Part shown: positions 16,282 through 25,562 of the stretch, in pieces
Layout of the letters: every line of letters starts with the position of its first letter
Numbering within the stretch: the stretch's first letter is position 1
Assembly (NCBI GenBank): GCA_947176925.1
Contig: CAMWSN010000005.1
Coordinates: 1 to 36,794, forward strand
Origin: an uncultured Porphyromonadaceae bacterium
Lineage (GTDB): Bacteria > Bacteroidota > Bacteroidia > Bacteroidales > Muribaculaceae
Direction: 5' to 3'
DNA length: 36,794 nt
Notes under the pieces: generated by a model
Database searches by the model: none
What the model saw: the letters and a program-made list of their open reading frames with translations, nothing else
What the model was told of the DNA's origin: nothing
Position numbers and translations under genes: made by a program

Positions 16282-16317
16282 ATCCCCGGTTGCTTTGCGG
16301 CTTCCGGGGATCTTTTT
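16282..16317 (+). terminator. Terminator after modular protein B
   Basis: ATCCCCGG (16282-16289) pairs with CCGGGGAT (16304-16311) and is followed by CTTTTT. The stem sequence is almost the same as in the terminator after gene A, which suggests gene and terminator were duplicated together. Confidence 0.85.
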
Positions 16318-16391
16318 GTGGGGTGGCGGATCCCATTTGGCTTTGGCATGGTTTTTGCTTGGTAACCTTTTGTAGTTTTTTTGTGGAAAAT

Positions 16392-16422
16392 TTTGCAGTC
16401 TCAGAATTTTTTAGTAACTTTG
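16392..16422 (+). promoter_or_regulatory. Promoter of modular protein C and probably the PUL
   Basis: TTTG (16392-16395), 19 nt, TAACTTTG (16415-16422). The predicted start near 16427 gives a leader of about 51 nt. No other TAnnTTTG site was found between here and susC, so this may drive gene C together with the SusC-SusD-lipoprotein-M60 genes. Confidence 0.7.
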
Positions 16423-16477
16423 CAATTAGAAAAATTTTAACATTAGATTACATTTCACCTTAACTCACCCCTTTCTT

Positions 16478-18577
16478 ATGAAGAAATCATTACTGATTCT
16501 TTCGGTGTTGGGCCTCGCCGCCACTCAGGCGATGGCTGTTGACAGGCTTACCGTCGGCACAGCCGATGCGCCGAGCTATTACCTGATTTATGCCAATCGT
16601 GGCACGGCTTATCTGACCTATAATCCCGAAGGTCAGGATATTGAAATCATGGGCAAGGATGAGGCCGGCAATGACGTTGTCAAGCAGGCTTTCAATACCA
16701 AGCTGGTTCGTTCAAACTCGATTTCTACTGCTGCTGTTTGGGCTATTAGTGAAGGTACCGACGAAGGTTCACTGGTTATTAAGTCGGCCGAGCATGATGC
16801 TTATCTGACCGGATTCTTTAATCGCGACAATGATGAGACTTCTTATGAGCTCGATGCTTATGCCAACACGGTTGACGAAGCTACCGATGTTTATTATAAG
16901 GAGTTTGTCAATGGTACCGGCGATTATTGCTACAGCTTCAGCCTCTTCTCAGCTCAAGGTTATGAAAGTGTTGCAAATGAAGATGGCGAAGGTACTCACA
17001 ATATCTTCTACACTCTTGACGCCAGCAACCAGGGTGACTTCTGTACTAACTGGTATCCCGCAGGCGACGGCGGTAATATCTGGTGGCTCGTTAAGGTCCC
17101 TGTTGAGCCGGGCGTGTCAATCGTAGATGCTCTTTGCTCTATGGCTACTGAGACTGCCATTACCAACCTCGAGAACTTCAAGGCTAACGTTCCCGCAAGC
17201 ATTGTGCCCGTTCTCGAAACCGGTATCAGTCAGATTCAGGGTCTTCCCGCCGATGCTGACTATGATGCGTTCTCTGAAAAGGTTAACGAGCTCTATACTT
17301 CAACCATCGCTGCTTGTAATGCCGGTCTGATGAACGTGTTTGGCGGCAAGACCTGGGCATTTAAGAACCTCCGTCGCGCTGACAAAAACATCGCAACCGG
17401 TGCTTATCCCGCAGCCAGCACCGTGAACACCCTGTTTATTCCCTCAACTACCGTGGCTGACCCCTTCACTTCATTCACGGCTACAGTTGACGACGAAGGC
17501 GGCTACACCTTCTATAATGAAGCTTCGAAGACCTACATTGGTACCGTGGTTGAAGGTGAAAAGAACGTTTGCGCTCCTGTGACCTCAGCTGATAATGCTC
17601 AGACTTTCTACGCTTGCCTGAAGGTCGGCGGCGGTTATTATGGCATCGGCCTCTGTGTTTCCGACGAATATGAAGGCCAGGGCCTGAATATGGATACTTC
17701 AGTTGGTAACGGCATGGTATATTACAATGTTAACGACGCCGGTTCAATCTGGCAGATCATTGAAGTAAGCCAGGAAGCCATGAAGGCAGACATCGTTGAA
17801 ATGGTTGAAAACGCTCTTTCTCCCTATATTCCCAACGTTACTTGCGTAGCTCCGATTCTTACCAAGGCTATCGAAGACGTTAAGGCTCTTCCTTATAGTG
17901 CAGAGATGCTGACCAAGGCTAACGCTCTTAGAGATGATGCCATCGCTGACGCCAACGAATATCTCGCAACCCAGCTCAACGGCAAGGTCTTCGCGCTGAA
18001 GTATCTCCGCGGCAACAATTACGTAGCTGTAGCTCCCGGCGTGACTGAAGATGGCGAAGAAGGCGATCTGAACTATCAGCATGTTGAAAATGCCGCTAAC
18101 CCTGACGCTCAGTTCACTTTCATTGCTATCGAAGACAATGATGAAGGTGGCTACTATGTCTACAATGCTGCTACCGACACTTACTTCGGCCCGCAGCAGG
18201 CTGAGGAAGTTGACGCCAACGGTAATCTTCTTGACACTCTGACCATCGTTACCGATGCTGAAGATGCTCAGGATCTCTATCCCACCCTCTACACCTTCGG
18301 CGGCTACTATGGTATCGCCTTGCCGTTCATCCCCGGTGCAGACGCTACCACCCCGTCAATCAACATGAACGGCAATCCCGGTCTCCATGCATACATGAAC
18401 GGTGACGCAGGTTCTATCTGGGGTCTCCTTGATCCGGAAGAAACCTCAATCGAGGAAATCGGCGTTGACGCCAGCAAGCCCGCAGTCGTAGGTATCTATG
18501 ATCTGAGTGGCCGCCGCCTGAGCAAGCCGGTTAAGGGTATCAACATCATCAACGGCAAGAAGGTGCTTGTGAAATGA
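16478..18577 (+). CDS. Modular secreted protein C (paralogue adjoining susC)
   Basis: A 699-aa paralogue of A and B. It has a signal peptide (MKKSLLILSVLGLAATQAMA), then an N-terminal module with YYLIYANRG, AVWAISEGTDEGS and AYLTG. Two helical-linker plus module units follow (GKTWAFKNLRR to GSIWQIIEV; GKVFALKYLRG to GSIWGLLDP). The tail at 672-699 is IYDLSGRRLSKPVKG... ending KKVLVK. The central modules include GGYTFYNEASKTYIG and GGYYVYNAATDTYFGP. Codon choice looks like that of the following SusC/SusD genes (AAC, GAC, TTC, CTC favoured), unlike B. It lies 137 nt upstream of susC with no clear promoter between, so it may be the first gene of the PUL transcript. Function unknown; surface glycan capture is a hypothesis. 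Confidence 0.8.
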   Translation: MKKSLLILSVLGLAATQAMAVDRLTVGTADAPSYYLIYANRGTAYLTYNPEGQDIEIMGKDEAGNDVVKQAFNTKLVRSNSISTAAVWAISEGTDEGSLVIKSAEHDAYLTGFFNRDNDETSYELDAYANTVDEATDVYYKEFVNGTGDYCYSFSLFSAQGYESVANEDGEGTHNIFYTLDASNQGDFCTNWYPAGDGGNIWWLVKVPVEPGVSIVDALCSMATETAITNLENFKANVPASIVPVLETGISQIQGLPADADYDAFSEKVNELYTSTIAACNAGLMNVFGGKTWAFKNLRRADKNIATGAYPAASTVNTLFIPSTTVADPFTSFTATVDDEGGYTFYNEASKTYIGTVVEGEKNVCAPVTSADNAQTFYACLKVGGGYYGIGLCVSDEYEGQGLNMDTSVGNGMVYYNVNDAGSIWQIIEVSQEAMKADIVEMVENALSPYIPNVTCVAPILTKAIEDVKALPYSAEMLTKANALRDDAIADANEYLATQLNGKVFALKYLRGNNYVAVAPGVTEDGEEGDLNYQHVENAANPDAQFTFIAIEDNDEGGYYVYNAATDTYFGPQQAEEVDANGNLLDTLTIVTDAEDAQDLYPTLYTFGGYYGIALPFIPGADATTPSINMNGNPGLHAYMNGDAGSIWGLLDPEETSIEEIGVDASKPAVVGIYDLSGRRLSKPVKGINIINGKKVLVK

Positions 18578-18622
18578 TAGTTGGTCTCGGTTAACCCGAC
18601 GAATCTAACTCCCGCAATCATA

Positions 18623-18670
18623 ACCAGTGAGACTGAGCTTTATTCCTTAGATAAAGTCGGCCTCACTGGT
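18623..18670 (+). promoter_or_regulatory. Long RNA hairpin between gene C and susC
   Basis: ACCAGTGAG (18623-18631) pairs perfectly with CTCACTGGT (18662-18670). An inner CTTTAT/ATAAAG stem caps it with a 7-nt loop. No U run follows, so it is not a standard intrinsic terminator. It may attenuate, protect or process the transcript between gene C and susC. The structure is seen; the role is inferred. Confidence 0.55.
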
Positions 18671-18714
18671 GCCAATAAACAGACTTATTTCATAAACCGA
18701 TCTATTATCACAGA

Positions 18715-21700
18715 ATGAGAAATCGTAATTTAAATTGGCGGAAAGGCATCTTCTTTGCCTCGGCCCTCGCGTTGATGGCCCCCGTCAGTGTTTGGGCACT
18801 CCCGGAGCCCGTTAGCGCCTCTGCCGAGCAGGCAGCCGCTAAGCGCACAATCACCGGTGTAGTAGTCGATGCTCAAGACGGCGAACCCCTGCCGGGTGCA
18901 ACCGTTTCGGTTGTTGGCGATAAATCGGCCATCACCGCAACAGACATCGACGGTAACTTCTCTCTTAGTATTCCTTCCGGCAAGAAGACGGTGCTTTTGG
19001 TTAGCTATGTAGGCTATAACGAAATGCGCGTGCCGGTAGAAGACCTTGGTTTTGTCAAGGTGGAAATGAAAGGCGCTGACAACACACTGGATGAAGTCGT
19101 AGTTGTCGGTGCAGGTACTCAAAAACGTGTGTCCGTGACCGGTGCCATCACTTCAGTGAAGGGCGATGAGCTCCGCCTCCCCGCCGGTAACCTGACCACG
19201 GCCCTCGCCGGTAAAATCGCCGGCGTTGTTTCCTCGACCCGTTCCGGTGAGCCCGGTAGCTCCGCTGAATTCTATATCCGCGGTATCGGTACTTTCGGCG
19301 GCCGTCAGACCCCGCTTATCCTCTTGGACGACGTGGAAATCTCCGTCTCCGACCTTGATTATATCCCCGCTGAAAACATTGAGTCTTTCTCAATCCTCAA
19401 GGACGCATCCGCAACGGCTATCTACGGTTCACGCGGTGCTAACGGTGTGATGATTGTTAAAACCAAGGGCGGTGATTACAACACTCAGACCCGCATTGGC
19501 GTCAGCTTCGAAAACTCCTTTAACTTCAAGGGCGATTTCCCTGACTTCCTTGACGGTCCTGCCTTCATGGAACTCTACAACAAGGCCCGTGTGGCTCGCG
19601 GTAACGCTCCTTATTATACGGAGACCGCTATCGAACGCACCCGTGAAGGCCTCAATCCCTACCTCTATCCTAACGTAGACTGGGAAGATATGCTCTTCAA
19701 GAAGATGGCCATGCGTCAGCGTGCCAACGTCAACGTCAGCGGTGGTGGCTCCAAGGTGCGCTACTACATGTCGCTCGACTTCCAGCATGAAGACGGCCTT
19801 CTGAACACTTCGAAGAACTACTCATGGAACAACAACCTCAACATCTACAACTACACGTTCCAGAACAACATCGCCTATAAGCTCACCCCGACCACCACGA
19901 TCGAGATGAACATGAACGCTCAGATCCGTCAGAGCTCCGGTCCGAACGTCAACGACGATAACGTAGTCGTTCCCACCAAGGGCATGTTTGCTTACATCCT
20001 GACCACTAACCCCGTAGTCTTCCCCGCTTACTATCCCGGATTTGAAGACGACGAGTTTATCCGTTATGGTGCCGTCCGCCGCGCCGAAGTCATGCAGCAG
20101 AACCCTTACGCCCTGCTCAACTCCGGTTACGGTCAGACCAACGAAAACACCATCAACACCGTAATCAAGATCAAGCAAGACCTTGATTTCGTTACCAAGG
20201 GCTTGAAGTTCGACGCCTGGTTTAACTTCAAGAACTGGAGCAGCAATGGCTTCACCCGCCGCGTGACTCCTTATTACTATACCACCAACGGCGACCGCGA
20301 TAGCTATGACCTCGTAGACGAGAACGGTTCACCGCTGATGACCGACGACATGTATCAGATCCTTCAGGAAGGTACTGTCTACCTGAGCGAACGTGGCCCG
20401 CTGCGTAACTCTGACTCCACCTTCGAGCTGCAGGCTAACTTCAACTGGAACCGCAAGTTCGGTCTCCATGACGTCAGCGCTATGCTTCTCTATCGTCAGC
20501 GTCAGTATCGCTCGGCAATCCTCCCCGAACGTAACCAGGGCCTTTCATTCCGCGCAACCTATGACTATGCTCACCGCTACCTCGTAGAGTTCAACGCCGG
20601 TTATAACGGTACCGAACGTCTCGCCAAGAAGGACCGCTTCGGTTTCTTCCCCGCTGCATCAATCGGCTGGGTAGTCAGCAACGAAAAATTCTTCGAACCC
20701 GTTTCAAACGTGATCACCAACCTTAAGCTCCGTGCTTCTTACGGTCTCGTAGGTTCTGATGACCTCGCTTCTCCCGGCGGTTCACACTTCCTCTACCTGA
20801 ACAAGATTGAAGACAATACCATCAATAAGATCAGCTACACCACCGGTGATATGGCCGACAACGCATGGTATTCCGGTTCGGGTCCGAGCCTCAGCTACTA
20901 CGCAATGACCGGTATCGGCTGGGAAAAATCACGTAAGGCTGACGTAGGTATCGACCTTACCCTCTGGGGCAAACTCGTCCTCACCGCCGACTACTTCCAC
21001 GAACAACGCTATGACATCTTCCTCCAGCGCGAATCCTGGCCTCAGTCTCTCGCTTACCACATTGCCAAGCCTTATGACAACAAGGGTAAGATGCAGAACC
21101 AAGGTTTCGAAGTGTCTGCCGAATACAACCAGCGCATAAACAACGACTGGAACATCAGCTTCCGCGGTAACGTCTCCTACTCTGAAAACAAAATCATTGA
21201 CTGGGACGACCCCGAATATGAATACACTTGGAAAAACAACTATCGTACCAACAAGCCTTATCCCGGCAAGAGCAACGTCTACGGCTATATCGCCGAAGGT
21301 CTCTTCAAGAGCGAAGAGGAAATTGCCAATAGCCCCATCCAGCAGGTAGGTTCTTCAACCGTTCGCGTCGGTGACATCAAGTATCGCGATATCAACGGCG
21401 ACGGCCGCATCACTTCAGACGATATCACGATGATCAGCGAATACGGTACGACCCCCCGCCTGCAGTATGGCTTCGGCGCTACTGTCAACTGGCGCAAATT
21501 TGACCTCGGCTTCCAGTTCGTCGGTCAAGGCAAGCGCTCCATCATGGCCAACGGCGTAGATCCCTTCCAGGAAGGCGGCAACATGACTGCCCGCAACGCC
21601 CTCACCTGGGTTGCCGAAAACTACTTCGACCCCGAGCTGGGCAACTTCGACGCCAAGTATCCCCGCCTGGGTACTACCCAGACCGAAGTTTCAAACAACA

Positions 21701-21912
21701 CGGTTAACTCTACATGGTGGCTCCGCAGCGGTTCATTCCTGCGCCTGAAGAACATCGAACTCGGCTGGTCATTCCCCTATGGCCGCGTTTATGTTGCCGG
21801 CACGAACCTCCTGCGCTTCAGCAACTTCAAACTTTGGGATCCCGAACTTGAAGCATGGAACAGCTATCCTATCTCTAAGGCCGTCACCATCGGTGTTCAG
21901 CTCTCCATCTAA
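18715..21912 (+). CDS. SusC/RagA-type TonB-dependent outer-membrane transporter
   Basis: This is the outer-membrane importer of the PUL, which pulls oligosaccharides or glycopeptides through the outer membrane using TonB energy while SusD acts as the lid. The 1065-aa protein has a signal peptide (to about residue 28) and a carboxypeptidase-regulatory-like domain (TITGVVVDAQDGEPLPGATVSV, about 44-115). Next come a TonB-box-like LDEVVVVG and a plug with the SusC/RagA signature KDASATAIYGSRGANG (from 229). The large barrel ends in VTIGVQLSI. There is no N-terminal STN domain, so it is not built for anti-sigma signalling. It is followed by susD after 36 nt. Confidence 0.97.
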   Translation: MRNRNLNWRKGIFFASALALMAPVSVWALPEPVSASAEQAAAKRTITGVVVDAQDGEPLPGATVSVVGDKSAITATDIDGNFSLSIPSGKKTVLLVSYVGYNEMRVPVEDLGFVKVEMKGADNTLDEVVVVGAGTQKRVSVTGAITSVKGDELRLPAGNLTTALAGKIAGVVSSTRSGEPGSSAEFYIRGIGTFGGRQTPLILLDDVEISVSDLDYIPAENIESFSILKDASATAIYGSRGANGVMIVKTKGGDYNTQTRIGVSFENSFNFKGDFPDFLDGPAFMELYNKARVARGNAPYYTETAIERTREGLNPYLYPNVDWEDMLFKKMAMRQRANVNVSGGGSKVRYYMSLDFQHEDGLLNTSKNYSWNNNLNIYNYTFQNNIAYKLTPTTTIEMNMNAQIRQSSGPNVNDDNVVVPTKGMFAYILTTNPVVFPAYYPGFEDDEFIRYGAVRRAEVMQQNPYALLNSGYGQTNENTINTVIKIKQDLDFVTKGLKFDAWFNFKNWSSNGFTRRVTPYYYTTNGDRDSYDLVDENGSPLMTDDMYQILQEGTVYLSERGPLRNSDSTFELQANFNWNRKFGLHDVSAMLLYRQRQYRSAILPERNQGLSFRATYDYAHRYLVEFNAGYNGTERLAKKDRFGFFPAASIGWVVSNEKFFEPVSNVITNLKLRASYGLVGSDDLASPGGSHFLYLNKIEDNTINKISYTTGDMADNAWYSGSGPSLSYYAMTGIGWEKSRKADVGIDLTLWGKLVLTADYFHEQRYDIFLQRESWPQSLAYHIAKPYDNKGKMQNQGFEVSAEYNQRINNDWNISFRGNVSYSENKIIDWDDPEYEYTWKNNYRTNKPYPGKSNVYGYIAEGLFKSEEEIANSPIQQVGSSTVRVGDIKYRDINGDGRITSDDITMISEYGTTPRLQYGFGATVNWRKFDLGFQFVGQGKRSIMANGVDPFQEGGNMTARNALTWVAENYFDPELGNFDAKYPRLGTTQTEVSNNTVNSTWWLRSGSFLRLKNIELGWSFPYGRVYVAGTNLLRFSNFKLWDPELEAWNSYPISKAVTIGVQLSI

Positions 21913-21948
21913 TCTCCAATCTTATCCACTAAGCAAGAATTTACAGAT

Positions 21949-23967
21949 ATGAAATTAAATAATTTTCTGAAATTTGCGGTTGTGGCAGCCGGAACGCTCG
22001 TTGGCGTTTCCTCCTGCGATTATCTTGACGTTGTGCCCCCCGAACAGGCCAACCTCGAGGACGCCATGAAGACTCACACCGCTGCCCTCGGCTTCCTTTA
22101 TTCCTGCTATGCCGGCACACAGGACGCCTCAGCCACTCCGACGGAGTATCAGGACGTTTTCTCCGCCTCACAGGACGAATGGGTATTCCCCAACGAACAG
22201 GAAGCATCTTATCCGGCAATCTTCGCCGCCAATAAGAACACTCAGTCAACTGACCTGAGCAATATCAACTGGCTTTGGGGCACGATGTATCAGTACATCG
22301 GTCAGTGCCTGCTCTTTGAAGAACAGCTCAAGACCAACGGCCGCCAGAATGAGGTTTGCCAGAATGACCAGGAAGAACGCGAATGGCTTGCTGAAAGCCG
22401 CTTCCTCCGCGCTTATTACCACTACATTCTTCTGCGCACCTATGGTCCTATTCCTTTGACCACCGAGCGTATCCCGATGAATTCTCCCGATTCAGATTTC
22501 CCCGGCCGCTCTCACTTCGACTACTGCGTGCGTTACATCGCCAGCGAACTTGATGCCGCCTACGAGGATCTGCCCGCTACCCGCGAATCCATCAACTATG
22601 GCCGCGCAACCAAGCCCATCGCTAAGGCTATCAAGGCTCGCCTGCTCCTGCTCGCCGCCTCTGACCTCTACAACGGCTCTTTCCCCTATCCCGAGTGGAA
22701 GAATACCAAGTATGAAACTCCCGGATATGGCAAGGAACTCGTTTCCAGAACTTATGACCGTCAGAAATGGGTCGACGCTTACAAGGCTCTTGAAGAAGCC
22801 ATCGAAGAAGCTGAAGGCAACGGCCGCAGCCTCATGACCGACTATGAGCCCGAAGCAAACGTGCCCCTGTCAAGCATGAACTGGATTCCCGTTGACTTCG
22901 AGGACGACACCGAACGTGACGAATTCCTCTCAAAGGTGATGCTCAACCGTTACATCCACACCACCTCCGAGAGCCAGAACCCCGAAATCATCTGGTCTCA
23001 GCGCCGCACTCACGGCCTGCTTGAGAACGCCCGTATGCCGCTTAAGATTATCAAGAATAAGAACGGCCAGTGGTATGCTTCAAGCTGGTCAGTGGTTAAC
23101 CCTACGCTGAACACCGTGTTCAACTTCTACTGTAAGGACGGTCTTCTGCCTGCCGACAGCCACTCTGAAATCGACTTCCCCGCCAAGAGCGACTGGTATA
23201 AGCGCGTAGCCGTAGCCGCTACCGGCCATGAAGATATGATCAACCTCGTCCGCAACCGCGAACCTCGCTTCTATGCCTGGATTGCCTTCGACGGCGGTAA
23301 CTATCTCAGCCGCATCAAGAACGGCGAACCCCTGACTCTTGACTTCAAGTCAAACACCGCTCAAGGTCATGACCCCGCCCGCGAACCTAAGAACCTTGCT
23401 TCTACCGGTTTCCTGGCTATGAAGCACATCGCTCCGGTCACTATGATTTCTAACGAGTTGGCTCTGACCAAGGGTACTGACCACCCCGTGGTACTTATCC
23501 GTCTGACCGAACTTTACCTCGGTATCGCTGAAGCAGCCGCCGAGCTGGCCAAGACTGAACCTGAATATCAGGAAATCGCCCTGAGCTACCTCAACGCTAT
23601 CCGCGAACGTGCCGGCGTGCCCGAAATTGATGCCTCAATGATTGGCCGCGTGGTCAACAACCCCGCCACCAACTCTCCCAAGACGATGACCCTCACCGAA
23701 TGGGTTCGTCAGGAACGCTTCATCGAACTCTGGGACGAAGGTACTCGCTACTTCGATATCCGCCGTTGGGTTGCAGGTCCTGAATACCTCGGCAACGGTG
23801 TCCGCATGGGTCTCACCGGCGACGTTGAAAACCCCACCCACGAGCAGTTCAATACCCCCAAGGTCATCAACCCGACCTACTCCTTCGGCGCTCGCCAGTA
23901 TCTCTATCCGGTCTTCATCAACGAAGTTTACAAGAACCCGCAGATGGTTCAGGCTCCCGGATTCTAA
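21949..23967 (+). CDS. SusD/RagB-family surface nutrient-binding lipoprotein
   Basis: This is the surface lid that pairs with SusC and binds the imported glycan. The 672-aa protein has a lipoprotein signal with the modified cysteine at 23 (GVSSC). It carries the SusD helical framework: WLAESRFLRAYYHYILLRTYGPIPL, then RATKPIAKAIKARLLLLAA, and late VRQERFIELWDEGTRYFDIRRW, which is diagnostic of RagB/SusD. It is at the long end for the family. It lies 36 nt behind susC and 45 nt before the next lipoprotein gene, with no promoter or terminator between. Confidence 0.97.
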   Translation: MKLNNFLKFAVVAAGTLVGVSSCDYLDVVPPEQANLEDAMKTHTAALGFLYSCYAGTQDASATPTEYQDVFSASQDEWVFPNEQEASYPAIFAANKNTQSTDLSNINWLWGTMYQYIGQCLLFEEQLKTNGRQNEVCQNDQEEREWLAESRFLRAYYHYILLRTYGPIPLTTERIPMNSPDSDFPGRSHFDYCVRYIASELDAAYEDLPATRESINYGRATKPIAKAIKARLLLLAASDLYNGSFPYPEWKNTKYETPGYGKELVSRTYDRQKWVDAYKALEEAIEEAEGNGRSLMTDYEPEANVPLSSMNWIPVDFEDDTERDEFLSKVMLNRYIHTTSESQNPEIIWSQRRTHGLLENARMPLKIIKNKNGQWYASSWSVVNPTLNTVFNFYCKDGLLPADSHSEIDFPAKSDWYKRVAVAATGHEDMINLVRNREPRFYAWIAFDGGNYLSRIKNGEPLTLDFKSNTAQGHDPAREPKNLASTGFLAMKHIAPVTMISNELALTKGTDHPVVLIRLTELYLGIAEAAAELAKTEPEYQEIALSYLNAIRERAGVPEIDASMIGRVVNNPATNSPKTMTLTEWVRQERFIELWDEGTRYFDIRRWVAGPEYLGNGVRMGLTGDVENPTHEQFNTPKVINPTYSFGARQYLYPVFINEVYKNPQMVQAPGF

Positions 23968-24012
23968 TTTAATCTATCCAATTATTAATCACCTTTTTTG
24001 ACTCTTAATTAG

Positions 24013-25530
24013 ATGAAAAAATCAATTATACTTTCGGGTCTGCTTGGCGCACTGGTGCTCACTACCGGCTGTGAGAAGTATGACATCTATCCCGAAGCTT
24101 TTGACGGAGTCTTCACCATCCGCAACGCCGGCACCCGTGACCTCGTAGTCTATGCTACCGACGACGTGGCCGAAGTACCTTTCGTTGTCATGAAGGGCGG
24201 CTATAAGCCTGAAATCGACTCCAAGGCTACTCTCAAGGTCATGAACGATGAGGAATTTGCAGCCTATCAGGAATCAACCGGTCTGGTAACATACGTTCCC
24301 TTAAGCCCGGAGTGTTACTCTTTCTCGCCCAATCTTGACGAGAATATCGACGCTATGGACTATGTATTCTCCGGCAAGGATGATCGTAGCCGCTCTACCA
24401 ATCTCTACGTCCGTCCTAACGTGATTCGTCAGTGGCTGAGCGATAATTCCGAACTCCTGGGTCTCGATACCGACGCTCCCAAGACTCCGATTATTCCCGT
24501 ACTCCTTGTCAGCGAAACCGACACCGTCGATGCTTACAGCAATGTATCCATCATCAAGGTGAACCTCCGTGTTCCTCAGCTTGAAGTTGACGTCAATGAG
24601 TTCAATTCGCGTTCAATCAATGCATCTACTCTTGACCCCACAGGTGACAACTTCTATTCTCCGGAAATGAACTTCAGCATCCCCTGTGCCAACCCCTGGG
24701 GCTTCACCGTCAAGGTGAACGCAGATCGTGCTGCCGTTCAGAAGTATAACATGGTTAACGGAACCTCTTACCTCGTTCTTCCTAACGATGCTTACGAGCT
24801 CCAGACCGATTACCACTTCGAACCCGGAGTCACCTCTATGCCGCTCAACCTCAAGATTGACGTCAACAAGCTTCAGATTAACCGCAACTACTGCTTCGCC
24901 GTCACTATCGACAAGAAGAACCCCATCACGTGGGACAACGAAAACTATAATCCCGGTGAAGCCCTTGGCGTCGAAGCCGGCAAGACCTATTATTTCAGCG
25001 TTCGCGTTATCGACGTGGTTATCCTTGAAAAGATCGAGCTCTCGACTTCTAACGTGACTACTAACGATGCCGAACCCTCGGAAGGTAACCTGGCGTTCCT
25101 CTTCGACGGCATTATCGGCGGCACAAGCAACTTCTTCCACTCCGGATGGTCCGTAGCCAACGAGCGTGAAAGCGTCTACGCTTCTTACCTCGAAATCGAG
25201 CTTCCCACTCCGATGTCAATGTTCCGCTTCATGCTTGCTAACCGTGAATCAGCCGCTGCTGCCGGTTATGTAAAGAAGGTTCACCTCTTCGGTACAAATG
25301 ATAAGAACAACTGGCCGACCACTCCGTTTGCCGTCATCGACGATATGAACCAGCAGCTCAACGGCGCGGCCGTATCTGCCGAGTTTGGTGACGACGAAAA
25401 TCCCTATCGCGCCGATCAGCCTTACAAGTATCTGCGCTTCTGCGTGATGGAATCCGGAGGCGGTTCACTTGGTACGACAAGCACCGCGGTCTTCTGGCAC
25501 GCTTCTGAACTTGAACTCTACGGTTTCTAA
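24013..25530 (+). CDS. Surface glycan-binding lipoprotein (DUF1735 plus discoidin-like)
   Basis: A 505-aa lipoprotein (GALVLTTGC, lipid cysteine at 20). The N-terminal two thirds look like two DUF1735-type beta-sandwiches: the first around FTIRNAGTRDLVVYATDD, the second around VDVNEFNSRSINASTLDPTG. The C-terminal 160 residues resemble an F5/8 type C (discoidin) module: LFDGIIGGTSNFFHSGWS, YLEIELPTPMSMFRFML, VKKVHLFGTNDKNNW, and closing HASELELYGF. DUF1735/discoidin proteins at this PUL position usually act as accessory surface glycan-binding proteins. No catalytic motif is visible. The 45-nt and 32-nt gaps to its neighbours fit a single operon. Confidence 0.85.
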   Translation: MKKSIILSGLLGALVLTTGCEKYDIYPEAFDGVFTIRNAGTRDLVVYATDDVAEVPFVVMKGGYKPEIDSKATLKVMNDEEFAAYQESTGLVTYVPLSPECYSFSPNLDENIDAMDYVFSGKDDRSRSTNLYVRPNVIRQWLSDNSELLGLDTDAPKTPIIPVLLVSETDTVDAYSNVSIIKVNLRVPQLEVDVNEFNSRSINASTLDPTGDNFYSPEMNFSIPCANPWGFTVKVNADRAAVQKYNMVNGTSYLVLPNDAYELQTDYHFEPGVTSMPLNLKIDVNKLQINRNYCFAVTIDKKNPITWDNENYNPGEALGVEAGKTYYFSVRVIDVVILEKIELSTSNVTTNDAEPSEGNLAFLFDGIIGGTSNFFHSGWSVANERESVYASYLEIELPTPMSMFRFMLANRESAAAAGYVKKVHLFGTNDKNNWPTTPFAVIDDMNQQLNGAAVSAEFGDDENPYRADQPYKYLRFCVMESGGGSLGTTSTAVFWHASELELYGF

Positions 25531-25562
25531 TCATTAACTACTAATCCCCCCTCCTCATTACA

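Noticed and set aside
16125-16349. 74-codon minus-strand open frame over the end of gene B
   Set aside because: It spans the B terminator and the antisense of the conserved tail, with no promoter or protein-like pattern.
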